DNA from: Silurus meridionalis
Taxonomy: Eukaryota > Chordata > Actinopteri > Siluriformes > Siluridae
DNA length: 64,000 nucleotides
NCBI RefSeq assembly: GCF_014805685.1
Contig: NC_060893.1
Location: 14,227,773-14,291,772 of the forward strand
Direction: 5' to 3'
Of the stretch, positions 1-14,780 are shown in pieces. The notes under the pieces were generated by a model. It did not search any database. It was not told the origin of the DNA and saw only the letters and a program-made list of their open reading frames with translations. Each line of letters starts with the position of its first letter. The first letter of the stretch is position 1. A program made the position numbers and the translations under genes.

Positions 1-2187
1 ATTTTTTTTTTATGTAAAACTCACTAGTCTGGATATCGATATGTGTTATTTGGGCTCACTGACAGACTTGGCAGAATTTTATGATATAAATTCTTTTTTG
101 TAATCATAGAGTATGGCAGAATTAAGAGCTACAATGTTAAATAATTAAGATACATTGTTTTTGTGGGGATTTCAATACTTTATTGTTATGTCAAAAAGCA
201 ATTTGTCTACTTTCAAATTGCTTGAAAAACACATTTGTTTATATTATATACTCACTTAGTTACCTCTCTTTTTTGGTTACTGTCTTGTGATAATGTGTGT
301 GATAATTGATCATGGAGCTATGTATACTAATGTTTTGGATAAGTGGATAGAGCACTAAGAGTGTATAACTCTAGCTGGGTTTGCAGTTGGAGTTTGAGTT
401 ACTGGAATTCTGTTCTTCCAACATGCCACAAAGCTTTACTACACAGGGATTATCCAGCAAGTTTGAAAAAGATGTGTGAAATTGTGATGAGCACGGAAAT
501 AATAGAGAAAAGTGCGTGGAGGGGAGGGGGGGGGACTTTGGGGTGTGTGCACGCATGTGTAATGTATGCCGAGTGTCGCACGCTAGTGTGTAAGCTGATA
601 TGTGATTGCGAGTTGGCCAGTGTCATAGGTGTAATGGTAATGCTTTAACATGTTTCTCTTATTCAGTGGGCTTTATTGAAAGATGAATAATAATATGATT
701 TAGCTAATTTGTTTTAACTGATGTTGTTTTTTTTCCACTTTATAGAACATTAAGTGGAATATTTTAAGTTACTAGGGAAAGTGTTTTTTTTTTTTATTAA
801 TAACTTAAACATCACATAGAAATCGTTGAACTTACTAACATTACACATACATATAAACCATCATTTTTTTTCTATCTTTCCTATCTTTTATTCCTTCTTG
901 TCTTTTATAGTTTTATTCCAATCTTATATGGTCTACAAAAATCTGTGATATTGCGTTGCACAGTTAATCCGCATTAATAGTTTTTCTTATTTCTTCATTA
1001 TGTATTAAATACAAGCTAGATTAATTATGAAGGATATAATCTTGTCACACCTCAATTAACATGAGCAATAGAAAAATATAATGCACTCCTACTTTTTTAA
1101 ACCTTACTTTTATGCTTCTATCCTTCTATCATTGACCTGTTTTGTGTTCTGTGACCCTTAGAATACTGTCTGCCACTTTTGTGCCATCTGGTCACATGTA
1201 TTTAAAAAAGAGTGAAGGTCTTAATGAACCATGAACCTTCTTTCGTGACATTCTGAAAGTACAAGCTCTGTGGCTTCATAAGAGCTACATAGATATTTAT
1301 ACATAGATATTTTATACATACATATTAAGCACTGACATTTTCTGCTTTTGTGGAGGAAACATCTCCCAAACTCCCAATCTCCCAAGATCCAAAGCTGTGC
1401 TGTTGACAGTGTGATGTTAAATTAAAGGTGGCTTGTGTGATAACATTAGTACATGTCTAACACAGGATGTCCTGTACATATAGCCTTTCTCTTGCACCTT
1501 ACTACTGTAAGATCTAAGGGCTTCTCACACAGCTGGGCTTTGTGAGAGTGGCTATTCTGCAGGCAGCTAATTGGGCTTCTGTGTATACAATCCTCTAATG
1601 AATTTTAAGCATGACATTTTCAGCTTATTTCCCCATTAAAGGTAGTAAACCAATGATCAATTAAATCCAATCATAATGATTGTGCTTACCTCTCGAAGGT
1701 GTCTTTTTTAATATCCTTGATTGATTAAGGGACATGTTGTGGTGTGACTTGCTAGAGCCACAGGATTAACTGTATGTGTATTTTCTTTGGTGAACCTGTC
1801 AGGATCAGTGTTTTGATCAGAGAGGCAGATTAAAGGATTGCAGTGGAATGTAAACTCTAATTGGCCTTGCAGCAGGAGGGTGAGAAAACACAATTGACTA
1901 TATCTGAGTCAGTCGAAATGCTGTATTATAAATGCTTTGTACGGATGAATATAAAAGATACTGGCCTGGGTACAAATATAAAAAATCTTAACATTCAAAC
2001 ATCAAATTGTTGTACTGTTTTTCATGTTTGTGTGGAATAAATACATGCATACACACAGATATGTGCACACACCATGAGGAGCTGATGCAAGTTGTTTTAT
2101 TTCAAAAACTGTCAGCAGCCACTAGCAAATCCTGCTGAACATCTGCATCTTCTCAAACATGGATGTGCTTTTTTCTGGGGCAATGAG

Positions 2188-2312
<125 letters not shown>

Positions 2313-4026
2313 TTTCTCTCTTTCTCTACAATGGTCTTCTGATGGGCCAACACAGCTTTCATTTCAAAAAGCTGGTGAAAATGTTCCCTTGGTCTACAGC
2401 TGGTCCAAAGGACCTTACTTTGAAATCAGAGCCCACTTTCGAGTTGTTTGCATACCACATGCAAGCAGTGTGCTGGTTCAAGGAATCACATTAATTAATT
2501 GACAGGATGCTGGTTTGTCCAACTGACCCAGTCTCTCATTTGACCTCCACTTTCTGTGAATATACACAAATAAAAAAACATCCTCAGTATTTTCAGTTGA
2601 TCTTGACTTTCTACATTGTATATACAAAGTTTTTATTTAGAGTTTATTTAAAGTTTTATTTAGTTTACTATTTAGAAACACAATGTAAAGTTTGATTTAT
2701 GTAAATGTACCATGTTTTGTGGTGATCAGGAGTATTTGGGATGTAAGTGTATTGATTACAAATGTATTAACCAATCAAATACCCCACCAAATAAACAGTA
2801 GCCCCTGTGAATCAGAGGTCAGTGTATTCAAGGTGTTGATCCTGTTTCCTCTCCCAACCTCCTCTGGAGTCCCTCTAACAAATGGAGCTTCACTCTTAAC
2901 GATATATTAGTAGCTCATTAGCAACCAATTGAGAGTCCTTCACACTGCATTTTTCACTTCTAAATGTCTGGGAAATACCACTTATTCTTAGAGCCCACAT
3001 GCACCCCATCCTTACATACCATAAACACTTTAGCTCTAACAGGCTGAGTGTGAGTTCCAACAATTTGTTCTCCCTCTTTGTCCCGTTTCTTTCCTCTCTA
3101 CAAACCCAAAACTGGTTGAGGTTTTGAGCCATTTATTTCATTCCGGCTTTCTTAAAGTATATTTTTCGAATTTTGTACCAGGATTGTGCAGGGTTTTATC
3201 AGGATTAATCAGGATTTTGCAGAAGGTTATTCCTCTGATCTGATCCACTGATTTTTCCTTCTCCTCTTCTATGTTTATGGCAGATGCTCAATGTCTGAAG
3301 TGTCACAACACTTCCCAGCCATCTCTCATTATCCCATGCAGATGTTAAACAGCCAGCCAGTGTGAGTATTAAATTACCTCAAATCTAATCGATATCAAAA
3401 CCCTATTAAGACTCAAGGGAAACACTAAGCCCTATGCTAGATCTCAGGTTTCAACCACTCATAAAACTCTTGATTTTTTTCTTTCTCAATAGCCAGTGCT
3501 GCACTGATCACACGCTGTCCTGACTTCAAAGCTGACTTGGCATCAGAGGACTATGCTTCCACGGCCTCATAAGGTCTCAGTTCCACCTATTCTCTCTGCG
3601 TTAGCATCCCAAGTTAGTCTGACTGGTCTGTGTTTGAAGTGCATAATCAAGCGAATCACACTTTAGCTTTTATCTCACTGTGGGGCCCTTCATTTTGGGC
3701 CCCTTAAACAAAAGCATTACTAAAACCCATTGCAAACAGTGGGCCCAACATGGAAAAGTGATCCTGGACTGGTATTACAAAGCCATGGGTTAAAGGGAAT
3801 TGAAAGATTAAGTGATGGTTGTGTCCATAATGAGTTTAAAGCAGTTAATCCTCTCCATCTGGGTCTGACAATTGCTTGATATTTATGGTTGATCATCAGG
3901 CTCACTTGGTTTGTTATTCTTTATGAATAGCTTATGAATGAAAGGAGGTGGAGTGTTTAGTTTTCATTCAGGTCCTTTAGTGTTCACACTATGATACTGG
4001 TTTTATCTTATAGGGGTTTCCACCTA

Positions 4027-4028
<2 letters not shown>

Positions 4029-4071
<43 letters not shown>
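4029..4071. repeat. (TG)n microsatellite
   Basis: About 21 perfect TG units. Confidence 0.97.
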
Positions 4072-4074
<3 letters not shown>

Positions 4075-4890
4075 GTTAGGGGAAATTGTCTAGGTCTTTC
4101 GGAGGATCATTCAGAGCAGACATTTTAAGCTAGATGGCCATGCCCTATGTGTTTTAGTCTTAGAGAGGATTACCAATATATTAGATCAGACAGAGCAGAG
4201 CAGAGCTTAATTTATACCTTTATGAAATATGAGTGTATACCCTGTTCCAACTCTCTTCTTTTAACACTGCAAGATCTGGAATGTGTTTATCAACCATTGT
4301 TCTGATTAACCTTTCTCTGGCTTAGTTCATGGTCAAATCTAATGTTCCTCATATTTATTGGATCTACAAAGTAGTCTACACAACATTCTTAAGACTTTTT
4401 CATGTATGACTCTTGATGCCAGGGTATTGCGCTGAGTGCGTCACTGCATGTGTCTCATGGCTGATGGCTCTGCAAGACTCCACCTTTAGCCCATTTTTGT
4501 GATGGATGGGTTTATGGCTCTATTCTTGTCTTCGGTGTCACTGGGAATCCAGCCATGCAGAACTGAGTAGGTGACCTTTCTTTCTTTCTATTTTTATTTT
4601 AAATTTTTTTAATAATCGACTCATATAAGATGGCAGAGGATAGATGACCCGCTGTTATATTAAGTATCTTTTTAAATAGACTTGGCAGATTAGTCTGGTC
4701 GACTTGCCAGCAAATATAATAGCACCTTCATTGCTAAAAATTGTATATGGATGTTTTGTCATACTTTGTGTCATGTTTCACAAAATCTGTTTAATCACAA
4801 AAAAAAAAAAAAGTCTTGCTCTGTATGCATTTCTTACATAAGTGTTGCATTTAAAGCTAAATGTTCAGTCTGTGGTAGAAAAGATATTGA

Positions 4891-4904
4891 CCACCAGAGG
4901 GCTC
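4891..4904 (+). promoter_or_regulatory. CTCF-like motif
   Basis: CCACCAGAGGGCTC matches the CTCF core consensus (CCASYAGRKGGCRS) closely. Sequence match only; occupancy is unknown. Confidence 0.4.
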
Positions 4905-5308
4905 TGTGCAGCATCAACAACCTGCATGCATTTTACAGTGTATGAGAAAAGTACTGAAAATGCCACCTTCAGATTTTAGTTAAAATAAAATCAACAGCAT
5001 TTAATAGATACGCATGCTTAATCGGAGTCTAGCCAAATATCCCAAGCATTACTTGTGCACATGCACTTACACCCACAAACAAAACTGTGAGCCATAAACA
5101 ATAAAATCAACTTGATCCCATTGACATGCAGTCTTCAAACAAGTGCTGACAGCCTTCACTACATGTTCAGGACTTTTGAAAGTGCATTAATGTTCAACCT
5201 ACTGTGTAGCTTGCCTCTAGAAAGAAATGCCTGTTTGATGCAAAGCATTCGGAAAATGTAATTAGTTTATAATTTTCGTTTCATTCATTTTGATTTGTAA
5301 TAACAATA

Positions 5309-5310
<2 letters not shown>

Positions 5311-5367
<57 letters not shown>
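5311..5367. repeat. (AAT)n microsatellite
   Basis: About 18 AAT units, AT-rich flanks. Confidence 0.96.
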
Positions 5368-5368
<1 letters not shown>

Positions 5369-6055
5369 TTTAATATGACTATCAAGATAAAAATTCATAA
5401 ATGAAAGAAGAAATATAAATGTATTAAAACAGGTGGTATGCATTTTTGAGATTTGTTTGTGAGCCATATATTAAGTTCCCTTTCTAATATATTAAAATAA
5501 TTTTAACTTTCTCCAGTAGAAATTTATCTTCAGGCTTTATACATTAATAAACACAATAGTGTACATTGGATTTTAGGTTCTGGTGGGCTATAGAAGGATG
5601 ATGTGTAGATAGTATGTGTAATGTGTGCTAGCTTGAGTGAACTTGGCCTCTCGCTCCAGCCATCACAAGTCCTCTATGGTTTTTGTCACTGTGGTTGAAA
5701 TTGTCATAGTGTTTTTCCTCTGCTTTTTTGCATTTTTTTTTGCCTTTGCCGAGTTCACCCAGCGGCAGGTAAAGGCAGTGGGCTCGCACCTACTGAGGGT
5801 CTTATAAAACATAATACATTACTGAATAAAAGCATCAAAAGGCAAATGTGAAATGATAAATGCTAGGGTAATATTAGAGTTAGTTGTGAACTGCTTAAAT
5901 TTGATAAAACTACAACTTCAATGTTCCTGTACTTGGAATTGGAATATCGAAGTTCTCAATATTATAAATGTAAATTTTTTTTTTCTGGAACTCTATGCCA
6001 TTTCAAAGCATGTGTATTCCAACTAGTGTGGCAAATGTTTTTTGTTGTTGTTGTG

Positions 6056-6109
6056 GATTGATGCAAATTGTGGTATGTATATATAAACATACCACAATTT
6101 GCATCAATC
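6056..6109. repeat. perfect inverted repeat, 23-bp arms
   Basis: GATTGATGCAAATTGTGGTATGT at 6056-6078 (first 20 bases GATTGATGCAAATTGTGGTA) is exactly reverse-complemented at 6087-6109, with an 8-base AT spacer. It stands 14 bases before a 350-bp AT/GATA microsatellite. Confidence 0.95.
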
Positions 6110-6121
6110 TAATTACATCAA

Positions 6122-6473
<352 letters not shown>

Positions 6474-7070
6474 ATAAAAACCCAAGAATCTGAATTCCTC
6501 ACACCCACCTGTCTGGCACCAACAACCATGTCCCATTTTTTTTGGTTTCTAATGTTTGATTGATGTTTGATAAGTTTAATGAAACTGCAGACTTATAGCT
6601 GCATTATATGCACCTTTGAAATGAACCCTTACACTTCTGCTAATTATGTTGCAGCAGAACAATGTTTTACAGATTCTAATAAAAGACTCTGTACAGATTT
6701 CATTATACATGTTCTCTGTGAGACAGTGGTATCTGCTGTATAACTAACAGGTTCCTTTGACAGGGTCTATATGTTGATACATAGCTATGACAGTTCTTTG
6801 CTTCTCTGGCACCTGTAGCAATGAGCTGTCCTCTTCTGGGTAGGCAATTAGAAATGCTGATTAAGCATAATCTCTAGGGAGATCCACGGGCACTGTAAAG
6901 CCTCTCAGTGAACTCACACATGCACATGCACTCAGCCTGACGCCCCCATTTGCCAGTAATCCTTCACAGTTCAGCCAATGTAGGCGTTGCACGCGAAAGC
7001 CTCAACACCCCATGCCAACCACCTTTAACACCACTGACCTAAAAGCCTGACAGACACACATGTGCATGAC

Positions 7071-7073
<3 letters not shown>

Positions 7074-7131
<58 letters not shown>

Positions 7132-7144
7132 ACACACACACACA
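7074..7144. repeat. (CA)n microsatellite
   Basis: About 35 CA units with one TA interruption. Confidence 0.97.
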
Positions 7145-7239
7145 TCACCCCGTACACATGCAGGCCTTGTGTGAAGGATTTCTCTTCATCTCTCATTTTT
7201 TTCCCTTTTTCATGGGGCATTTTTTTCATTTGCTCTACG

Positions 7240-7400
7240 ACATTTGTTCATGCAGCTGAACATGTGCAGCACAATTTCTTGATTCTTCCAGGGGCAGACA
7301 GCTGCGGTGCAAATTACACTAAAGCCGTTTGCTTTGGGAGGATTAGGGCCATACAGTGTGTGTGGAGTGGAGGCAGGGGGTTCAGGCTTCCCCATGGGTC
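7240..7400. other. candidate conserved non-coding element
   Basis: Non-repetitive, less AT-rich than its surroundings, with phrases such as GCAAATTACACTAAAG and CCGTTTGCTTTGGGAGGATT. No splice-framed peptide is recognisable. Conservation cannot be measured here. Confidence 0.2.
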
Positions 7401-8075
7401 ATATTAACCCCATCCAGGCAAAAAAAAAAATGCACTCAGCACCCTCTCTGATGACTCCTACTATCCCTTATGAAGATTAGAGAATAGCCTAGTTATCATT
7501 AAGTCAGTTCTGAAGTATTAAAGGAAGCAACAAACATGACTAAGTTTGTCTTATGTGAGTTTTTTAAACAGAGGTTTATAATGTATACAGTTTTGACCAT
7601 GGAAGAGCCGATTATAAGCTGTCACTCTGCTCCAACTTTAAACATGAATCATTTTAGCACGGAAAAATATATTGATTTCCACAGGAAGAAGTTAAAACCC
7701 CTGAAAAATTGTGTCGGTAATACGACCCCTTCCAGCAGAGAGAAGGGATTTTTGTTATACTAAGAGACTTTGTGCGTATGACTCTTGCCCTCCGATTAGT
7801 CTCTTCAAATTCGCAAGCTGTGCCAACTAAGGAGCCTTTTATTTTGGCTTCTCGTGACTGATGCATGGCCAGGAGTCTTATCCAGCTGGGCAAGAAGTAT
7901 GATATGTTTCTTCTGTTGACAGACTTTGGATAGGCCTTCTTTGCCCTGAAAACATTACGAAAAGAACATGCTAAATTCCAGTTTCGAACATGTTAAATAA
8001 CTTGTATTTAATAAGGAACATGGTAACAGAATAACAATTGAAAATATTGGCTATATTCCATTTCAGCATTCCATG

Positions 8076-8078
<3 letters not shown>

Positions 8079-8129
<51 letters not shown>
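8079..8129. repeat. (AT)n microsatellite
   Basis: About 25 AT units. Confidence 0.96.
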
Positions 8130-8131
<2 letters not shown>

Positions 8132-11089
8132 TGTTAGATGTTAAAGGGTACAGATGTTAAAGAGGTTTGAAGCTCTTATTAAAGCTCTATGTTTTTAAAC
8201 AGTTTGATATGTTTCCATAAGTTTTACCAAGGGATATCACTCAGTCAGTAAGAATTCGTACGGAGCACCATATCATTGCATCTGTACGCCAATTTGGGTT
8301 TCTTCCTCTTACTAAGACAGAAGGAATTTTCTTCTCACCTATTGTAAAATAACAAAGGCCATTTTTTAGGGAAGCTGTGTTAACAGACAGAATCCATGTG
8401 CTCTGGGGGCTTGGCCCTCAATTCCATGCTTTACCAAGACATTTTGCTAGACCAGATGAGGTAGAGTATAAGTAGTGAAATGAATCAGTTGTTTGGATCT
8501 TTGTTAAATTATCAAAATTCTGTTCACATATTCTAAACTATGAAACTATGTTTATATTTTTTCCTGATATTGTATAAGCAGGTTGAGAAAGTTCCCTATC
8601 CCTTTGGTAAATCTCTTTTTTAGAGTCAGATTGATAGTTCACAACAAAACAAGACTTTTTGAGAGGCTTACTGAAGATGTGTGGACAACACTTGACCTGG
8701 ACTCAAGCAGTGCGAAACCTTACACCACCTATCTGGTGAAATTGAACCTTCTAGTACCCCACATCTGGGTCATGGCAAGTGTGGTCGTGTATATAGAGGT
8801 TCATGTTTGCAGTCATGAATGTGTGTTAAACCTGTATCTCCTCAGTGATTAGAATACCATCTGCACTTACCTAGGTGTCATTATCTCTTTGTGGGTTTGA
8901 GGCAGTGCTCTGGCTGACATGATAGTGTCTTTATGACCACCCACATTTGCTGTTTTGCTGTCAAGAGTTCTCAGAGACCTTTCTACTTTACCTGAATGAA
9001 GACACTAAGTGATTTGATGTGAGAGCTTGTATGAGTGAATATGAAGCATTTAGGATGAATTTAATTATATATGTATGTATTAAATACATACAGAATCACA
9101 AAATAGCATTTCAAAATGCCCTTTTTAAAATTGCATCTCTCGCGGTAACAAAAAAAGAGTAATTTAATTTTTATTATACAGAGAAGGTGTTGTTTCATGG
9201 ATCATGCAATTATAGTAGGTTTTAGCTCAGACAAACACACAAGAACTGCTGTATAGCTAAACATTTTGTGCACAGTACTCTTCATTTGTGAGCATATTGT
9301 CAGGGAAGAAATGGAGACACAGTTTTACTTATTCGTTTCTGTTTAAAATGTTGTAAAACCCTACATTATATTGACTTTATTCAAGTGAATAAAAATTATT
9401 ATGACCAGCAATTCAATTAAAATTATTTTAGTTGTGCTATGGCTTTTAGGCTTTTTTACAAAGCAGATTTACAGAAATCCATGTCTGGACCTATATCCCA
9501 AATTAGCCAGCCAGAATATGAATGAAACCTTGAAAGGCATCACAATCAAAAGTGATTCCTACCTTCAATATGAATGTTACAGGATATAAAATACAGGCAG
9601 AAATTCTAAACAGAATCCCCAAACACCAAACAATGTAATTAGCTCATCATTTTCAAAATTCTAGAAACTGTTCATTTTGATCATTGCAAATACATTGGAT
9701 CCTGATATGTTCCAACACTTTTCAGGTATTGTGAGGTAAGACCATTCTGTGCAAGTTTTTTGTAATATATTATGGAACATGAAATTATGGAAAATGAAAC
9801 CTTTCTGGGAACTATATCCTAAAGATCAGGCACAGACACAATCAAATTTCCTGGTTCTAGAAAAAAACTACATCTGCTGCATTCTGCACTAACTGAATGT
9901 CAGTGAGTTTAGACGTCATACAGGCATAGAGAAACTTTTTCTTTGTTATGTAACATTACATTTATTTTAGCAAAGTGTCTTTAATGCAAAATGGCTGCCC
10001 TAGTAATGTTATCTTAATGAGAGTCAATAATGAGAGACAATTTTAATGTTCTCCAAACCTTATTGTATGAAGTCTGATGTTATGAGTAAGATTTCTTTTA
10101 GTAAAGGAAGGACATTGCCATTGACCTTTACTGATAGGTGTCAGGTTGGTTTTCAGAGTGAGACACAGAGGCTGAGGGAAGCCAAACATTTCCTAACAAA
10201 GCCCCTCCACTGGGGAATTCAGCCTCGAGAGCAGCTGCAGAAACAAGAGCCCTACCTGCAGATGTACAGAACTCAATCTAGGAAACAGCTAGCCTCTAAT
10301 CCTCAAATGTTCCTTGGAGAATTGTCAACAACTTCAAACAGCACCACAAAAAGACGAGGCCAGGATTTTATATCTATGGACATTGTTGCCAAGATTTTTA
10401 AGGACATTCAGATGCTTGTGCAGTAGAGTGAAAGACACAATGTGTTAAAAAGTTGTTCCTAATATTGAGAACCACTGCCTATGTTTTTCTACTTCTGTGT
10501 AATGTGGGTTTTTCTATAAGAGCCATATCACAGTTATAAGCAGCTCAAATAATTTTCTCTTATACTTCTACGGAGAATGTATTTAGTATTATGCGTGACT
10601 TATAATCACAAGCATAAATATTGTACACTTACATATTAAATTTACATTTATGGAATTTGTCAAATGCCCTTATTCAGAGGAACAATTGAGTAGTTTAGGG
10701 CAGCAGTGGCAGTCTGGTGTTGCTGGGATTTTAAATATGAGTACTGTATATTAGGATTATGATAAACATATTTACCCTCCAAGCACAGCTTTAATCCACC
10801 TGTTTAGTTCTTTAGTTTTTACAGTTTATAAGAAATTTTAACATTTGTTTTACATTTCCCAAATTTCTTATTTTCCCATTAGTTATGAGCAATATAAATG
10901 GGCATCATGGATGTGCACTGGTGGGAATAAAAACAAAAATAAGTAAAAATAAGGAAATATTATAAACAAAAATTATAATTAAATGATTATTATAAAAATA
11001 AAAAGTGTTCCTCTACAGTTAACACTAAATGGTTTTGTTTTGGCTCAAAATGTTCATGAAGGTTAAGGTAGTGTGAGTTTTCTGCTGAT

Positions 11090-11560
11090 GAAAATGTAGT
11101 GGTTTATGTTGTGGGTGGTGGTGTGTGGCGTGAAGCGTGCCATGGACAGGGCTGCAGTATCCGTAGCGACCGCAGAAGTGACAGCTGCAGGTGCCGACAC
11201 AGGGCCTGGAGGAGAGCGGATGGCCCAGTGGCAACTGTTGGCCTAATGCTGCTGGGATAAATAATAAAACAACTGTTAGATAAGGACTTCTATTCAAATG
11301 AAAAAAAGCCAGAGAGAGAAGAGGAGAGATGGGGGAGGCAATGACAGGCATAACCCATAGCAGAACTCTAAATCATCGCCGTTTGGCAAGAGAGATCACG
11401 GTTGAGGTTTAATTAAACAGATGTTGCGATGAATATTTCAACTTGGGAGAAACTGGATATGGAGCGAGGTGATGTAATTTACAGAGGGATCAGTAAACAA
11501 GGCTCAGAGCACACGTGGATGGGGTGCTGAAGCTGTTGTAGTGTCATGGTCCTCAATGAC
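11090..11560. other. candidate conserved non-coding element or unrecognised exon
   Basis: A stretch of mixed composition in AT-rich DNA. On the minus strand a frame reads CVGTCSCHFCGRYGYCS with a possible upstream acceptor (TTATCCCAG), but I recognise no family and no clear partner exon. On the plus strand 11400-11520 has forkhead-like GTAAACA and AATTAAAC motifs, as in enhancers. Confidence 0.2.
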
Positions 11561-13329
11561 CCTGCATGTGTATACATGTGTATAAGCATAGAAGTGCTTC
11601 ACTAAGAAATATAGCCTAAAACTATGAAAATGACAGATTTACAGAATTAAAAATATCTAGTAAATTAACACATACTGTATAAATGTTTGAAATGAAGTGT
11701 ATGACAATTTTGAGAAAATACAGATTTAAATAAACATTAAGGCTTTCTGTGTTGTGCTACACAATTGCTGACATTATGTATTGCTGTATATTAATAATGC
11801 TTTGTCTAATCCATCTGACCCAAACCCAAACCTTAATCAATCTATTTATTTACCTGAAATTTTAATTTACATCATCATGCAGATGTTTGGTCCCCACAAT
11901 GATGGAAATACATGTTCAGATAGCCTTCACCCTCTCTGAAATTCTGGAATTGAAATGATGCTCAGGTTGTCTTTTTTTTTTGTATGTATGTATACATGTA
12001 AATGATATTCTTATACTTAGTACTAGTTTTAGTATTACTTCTATTTTTACTTCCATATCTACTACTTCTACTGCTATTCCTACTTATAATAGTATTAATA
12101 CGGCAGCTATTTCTACTAATACTATTATTACTACAGTACTACTTGTATTGCTACAGTAGACCTACTTCTGCTATTAATATTTTTACCAGGGAAAAGTCCA
12201 CAAAGATTAAATAGAAGCATTCAAGACATGTTACACCAATTCAATTAAATACATTTGCCAAAAGGTACTTAAATGCTTGTGTAACGTGACCCCCTGTTGT
12301 GGTGCATGCTGAAATTCTGGAAGTATCATTCTGAGCTTGTTGTAAATTTATAACACGTCTCTTGTGCAGGCTAGATGCAGGAATCCTGTCTAGTACAGTG
12401 AAAACTTTTATGAATAACTTAGAGAAAAGGCAAGTCACCATGTTGGTTTAAAATTCAAATTGAACTTACTTCTACTGAGTACTTATGAAATATGATGCTA
12501 GACTTGTGGAGATGAAGACGCTCAGTGCTGCTCATTAATGAAGTTTTTTGAAAAGGTTCTGTTTTTTTTATTTAAGAGTGAGCAAGATTTTCATGAAGTT
12601 CAGCAACATGATTGTATATGTGCACTCCTATTCTGAGATGTTCTTTGGCCTCAAATGTTGGGTGCTCTTCTTAAAAACAGTCATGTAATGCACCTCTTAG
12701 TATTTAACCAATAGGCACTGGCCAGGACCAGCTCATACTTATGAGCTTTCTCTACCTCCTCTGGGTTTTTTCCTCACTGGTCCAATATGCCTGGTATGGA
12801 GCGAGCTCAGCAGAGAAACTCTATCTGCTTTTTGCCTTGGGACTCTGGCCCTGAGTGTAACTTTCCCATTAACTAAAACAAATGCTGCCATATTTTTAGC
12901 CTCTGTAATTACCCTGTCTCAGCATCCTGGCTCTCAGAAGAAGCATATATATACTCTCCACCGTCACCCTGCTGGCTAACCCCCTACTATTGCTCGGACA
13001 CATCTAACCCTCCCTTGTAACATAAATCTGGAGTAAGATCATTAAAATGAGGTGGGGGTTGATGCCGACATCCCTGCGACGTGGGCTGCAGCATAGAGGT
13101 GTGATTTTTCCACTTGGATCATGTGAACATGTTCTAGGTATGAAGATGACATATTACATGTCTGGTTTTTAAATTACACAGCCATGTTTGCACAATTGCT
13201 TTTAAAATGATAAAAATAAGCATGATTTTGAATGATGTTTGAAAGCTGAGATCATAAGTGTTGGTCATTTGCTTAATATGATCTGTAACATTAAATCTTA
13301 TTACAACATTTCCCTCAACCCATCAGGCT

Positions 13330-13807
13330 CCTCAACACACAAAACTGAACTGTTACAACCTGAACCCAACACACACTTAATACTCATTTCACTTCACTTC
13401 AAACACATGTCATGTCTTCAGCACCACCCATTTTATATTAATCATATTATATTGTTTTGCATATACATGCTGTTTTGCACCTCTCAATTGCTGATATTGC
13501 TGTTTTTGCACAACATTGTGTTTATGTTTACAAGTACACTCTTGTTTATACTTCTTTTGCACATTGTACTGTATAACATATTATACATTAGGTTTACTCG
13601 TCTGCGCTATTTTGTGTTTCGTGTATCTGTCCCACACTGTCTTGTGTTGTCTGTTTGCATTGTCTTTTGTCTGCACTGTTTGCACTCGGTTGCACACAAG
13701 CACACACTTCACTGTGTACTGCATTAGCTATATATGGTTGAAATGACAATAAAAGCTTCTTGACTTGACTTGACTTGACTTGACTTGACTTGACTTGACT
13801 TGACTTG
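13330..13807 (+). mobile_element. non-LTR retrotransposon 3' end with (TTGAC)n tail
   Basis: The segment ends CACTGTGTACTGCATTAGCT, GGTTGAAATGACAATAAAAG and then eight TTGAC repeats (13768-13807). A poly(A)-like signal followed by a short-unit tail is typical of LINE 3' ends, and this ending recurs in fish genomes. No ORF remains. The family is uncertain. Confidence 0.7.
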
Positions 13808-13919
13808 ACATCTCCAGTGTCAGAGAAGAAATCCACACAAACAGAGCTACAACTGCACAACAGATTCATTTTTGCTGCTATAACACAGAGTGTTATCCGT
13901 GTCCACTCATCTCAGAATC

Positions 13920-14290
13920 TCTGTGATTAAAGGCATTCTCCATCCCTTAGAGGCCTCTTGGCACTGACAAAAGCTGTCATTCCTCTGCGAGGTCGGAGTG
14001 TGCCAGCCAACAGCTGCAAAGCTCAAGCCTATCCAGCAGAACTGCCGCCTGCCCATTAGTGCAATCCCAGCAGCCGCTGGGCCACCGGGTGGCCAGCGCC
14101 ACGCAAGTGTTAGGCTCAGAAGCCAGAGCCACCAGAGGCCCAAGCCAGTCAATACCACCATTGTTTCATGACAGAGCACCCAGCTTCTGCAGCAAATCAC
14201 ACATTACTGAGGCCCAACACATGGTGCAATATTAATTTCACCATCTTATCAAAGTCAAAGAAAGCACAGGGCACAGTACTTACCATGATG
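13920..14290. other. GC-richer island, candidate enhancer or conserved element
   Basis: About 280 bases of balanced composition between the LINE tail and AT-rich DNA. It carries ACCATTGTTTCATG (SOX-like), TTATCAAAGTCAAAG (GATA and TCF/nuclear-receptor-like) and GCAATATTAATT. Both strands have open frames, which is why no coding call is made. Confidence 0.25.
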
Positions 14291-14754
14291 TGATATTTAA
14301 TTACATAGGGTGACCAAAGCTCGCTTGACAAAACCAAAAATGATTGATGCAAGCTGTGGATGAAGATCTATGAGTAAATGAATGTACAACATTTAAATGA
14401 TAGCTTGTCTGTCTGACCACTCTAGTTAAATAACACAGTCACAGTATCAGGTATAATTCAAGTAAATGCCAGTGAGTTGAAGGGCTGTTGATCTTTGACC
14501 TGAAACTGGCATATGTGCAGTGCTTTTAAAGAGCTTTTGTGGGTCAGTCGCTGTGTTCCACTAACTAAAATGACTGACATAAGTGACATTATTCATTTTT
14601 TTTATGTTTTCAAGATATAGACTTGATACTGTAGATAGTAGCCCATGTATGAGCTTAAGTTAGCCAATTATAGTTTCTGTTAATTATAAAAAAATAATTG
14701 TGTTATTGTTGTTTTTTCCCCCAAATGTTTACTGAACATCAGAAATATTCTATA

Positions 14755-14780
14755 AGGTGTTTTAATACGTTAAAACACCT
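14755..14780. repeat. perfect hairpin, 11-bp arms
   Basis: AGGTGTTTTAA, loop TACG, then TTAAAACACCT. Short and isolated. Confidence 0.85.

Noticed and set aside
10046..10426. 126-codon plus-strand frame
   Set aside because: No recognised homology, no splice pairing and no promoter signal; the composition is ordinary. Kept only as a possible non-coding conserved stretch.
12002..12214. Leu-rich 70-codon frame resembling a membrane protein
   Set aside because: It is the translation of an imperfect TACT/TTC trinucleotide-like repeat and has no neighbours or signal.
13239..13727. 162-codon frame rich in Cys, Leu and His
   Set aside because: It overlaps the 3' untranslated part of a LINE ending in (TTGAC)n; the composition is pyrimidine-rich repeat sequence.
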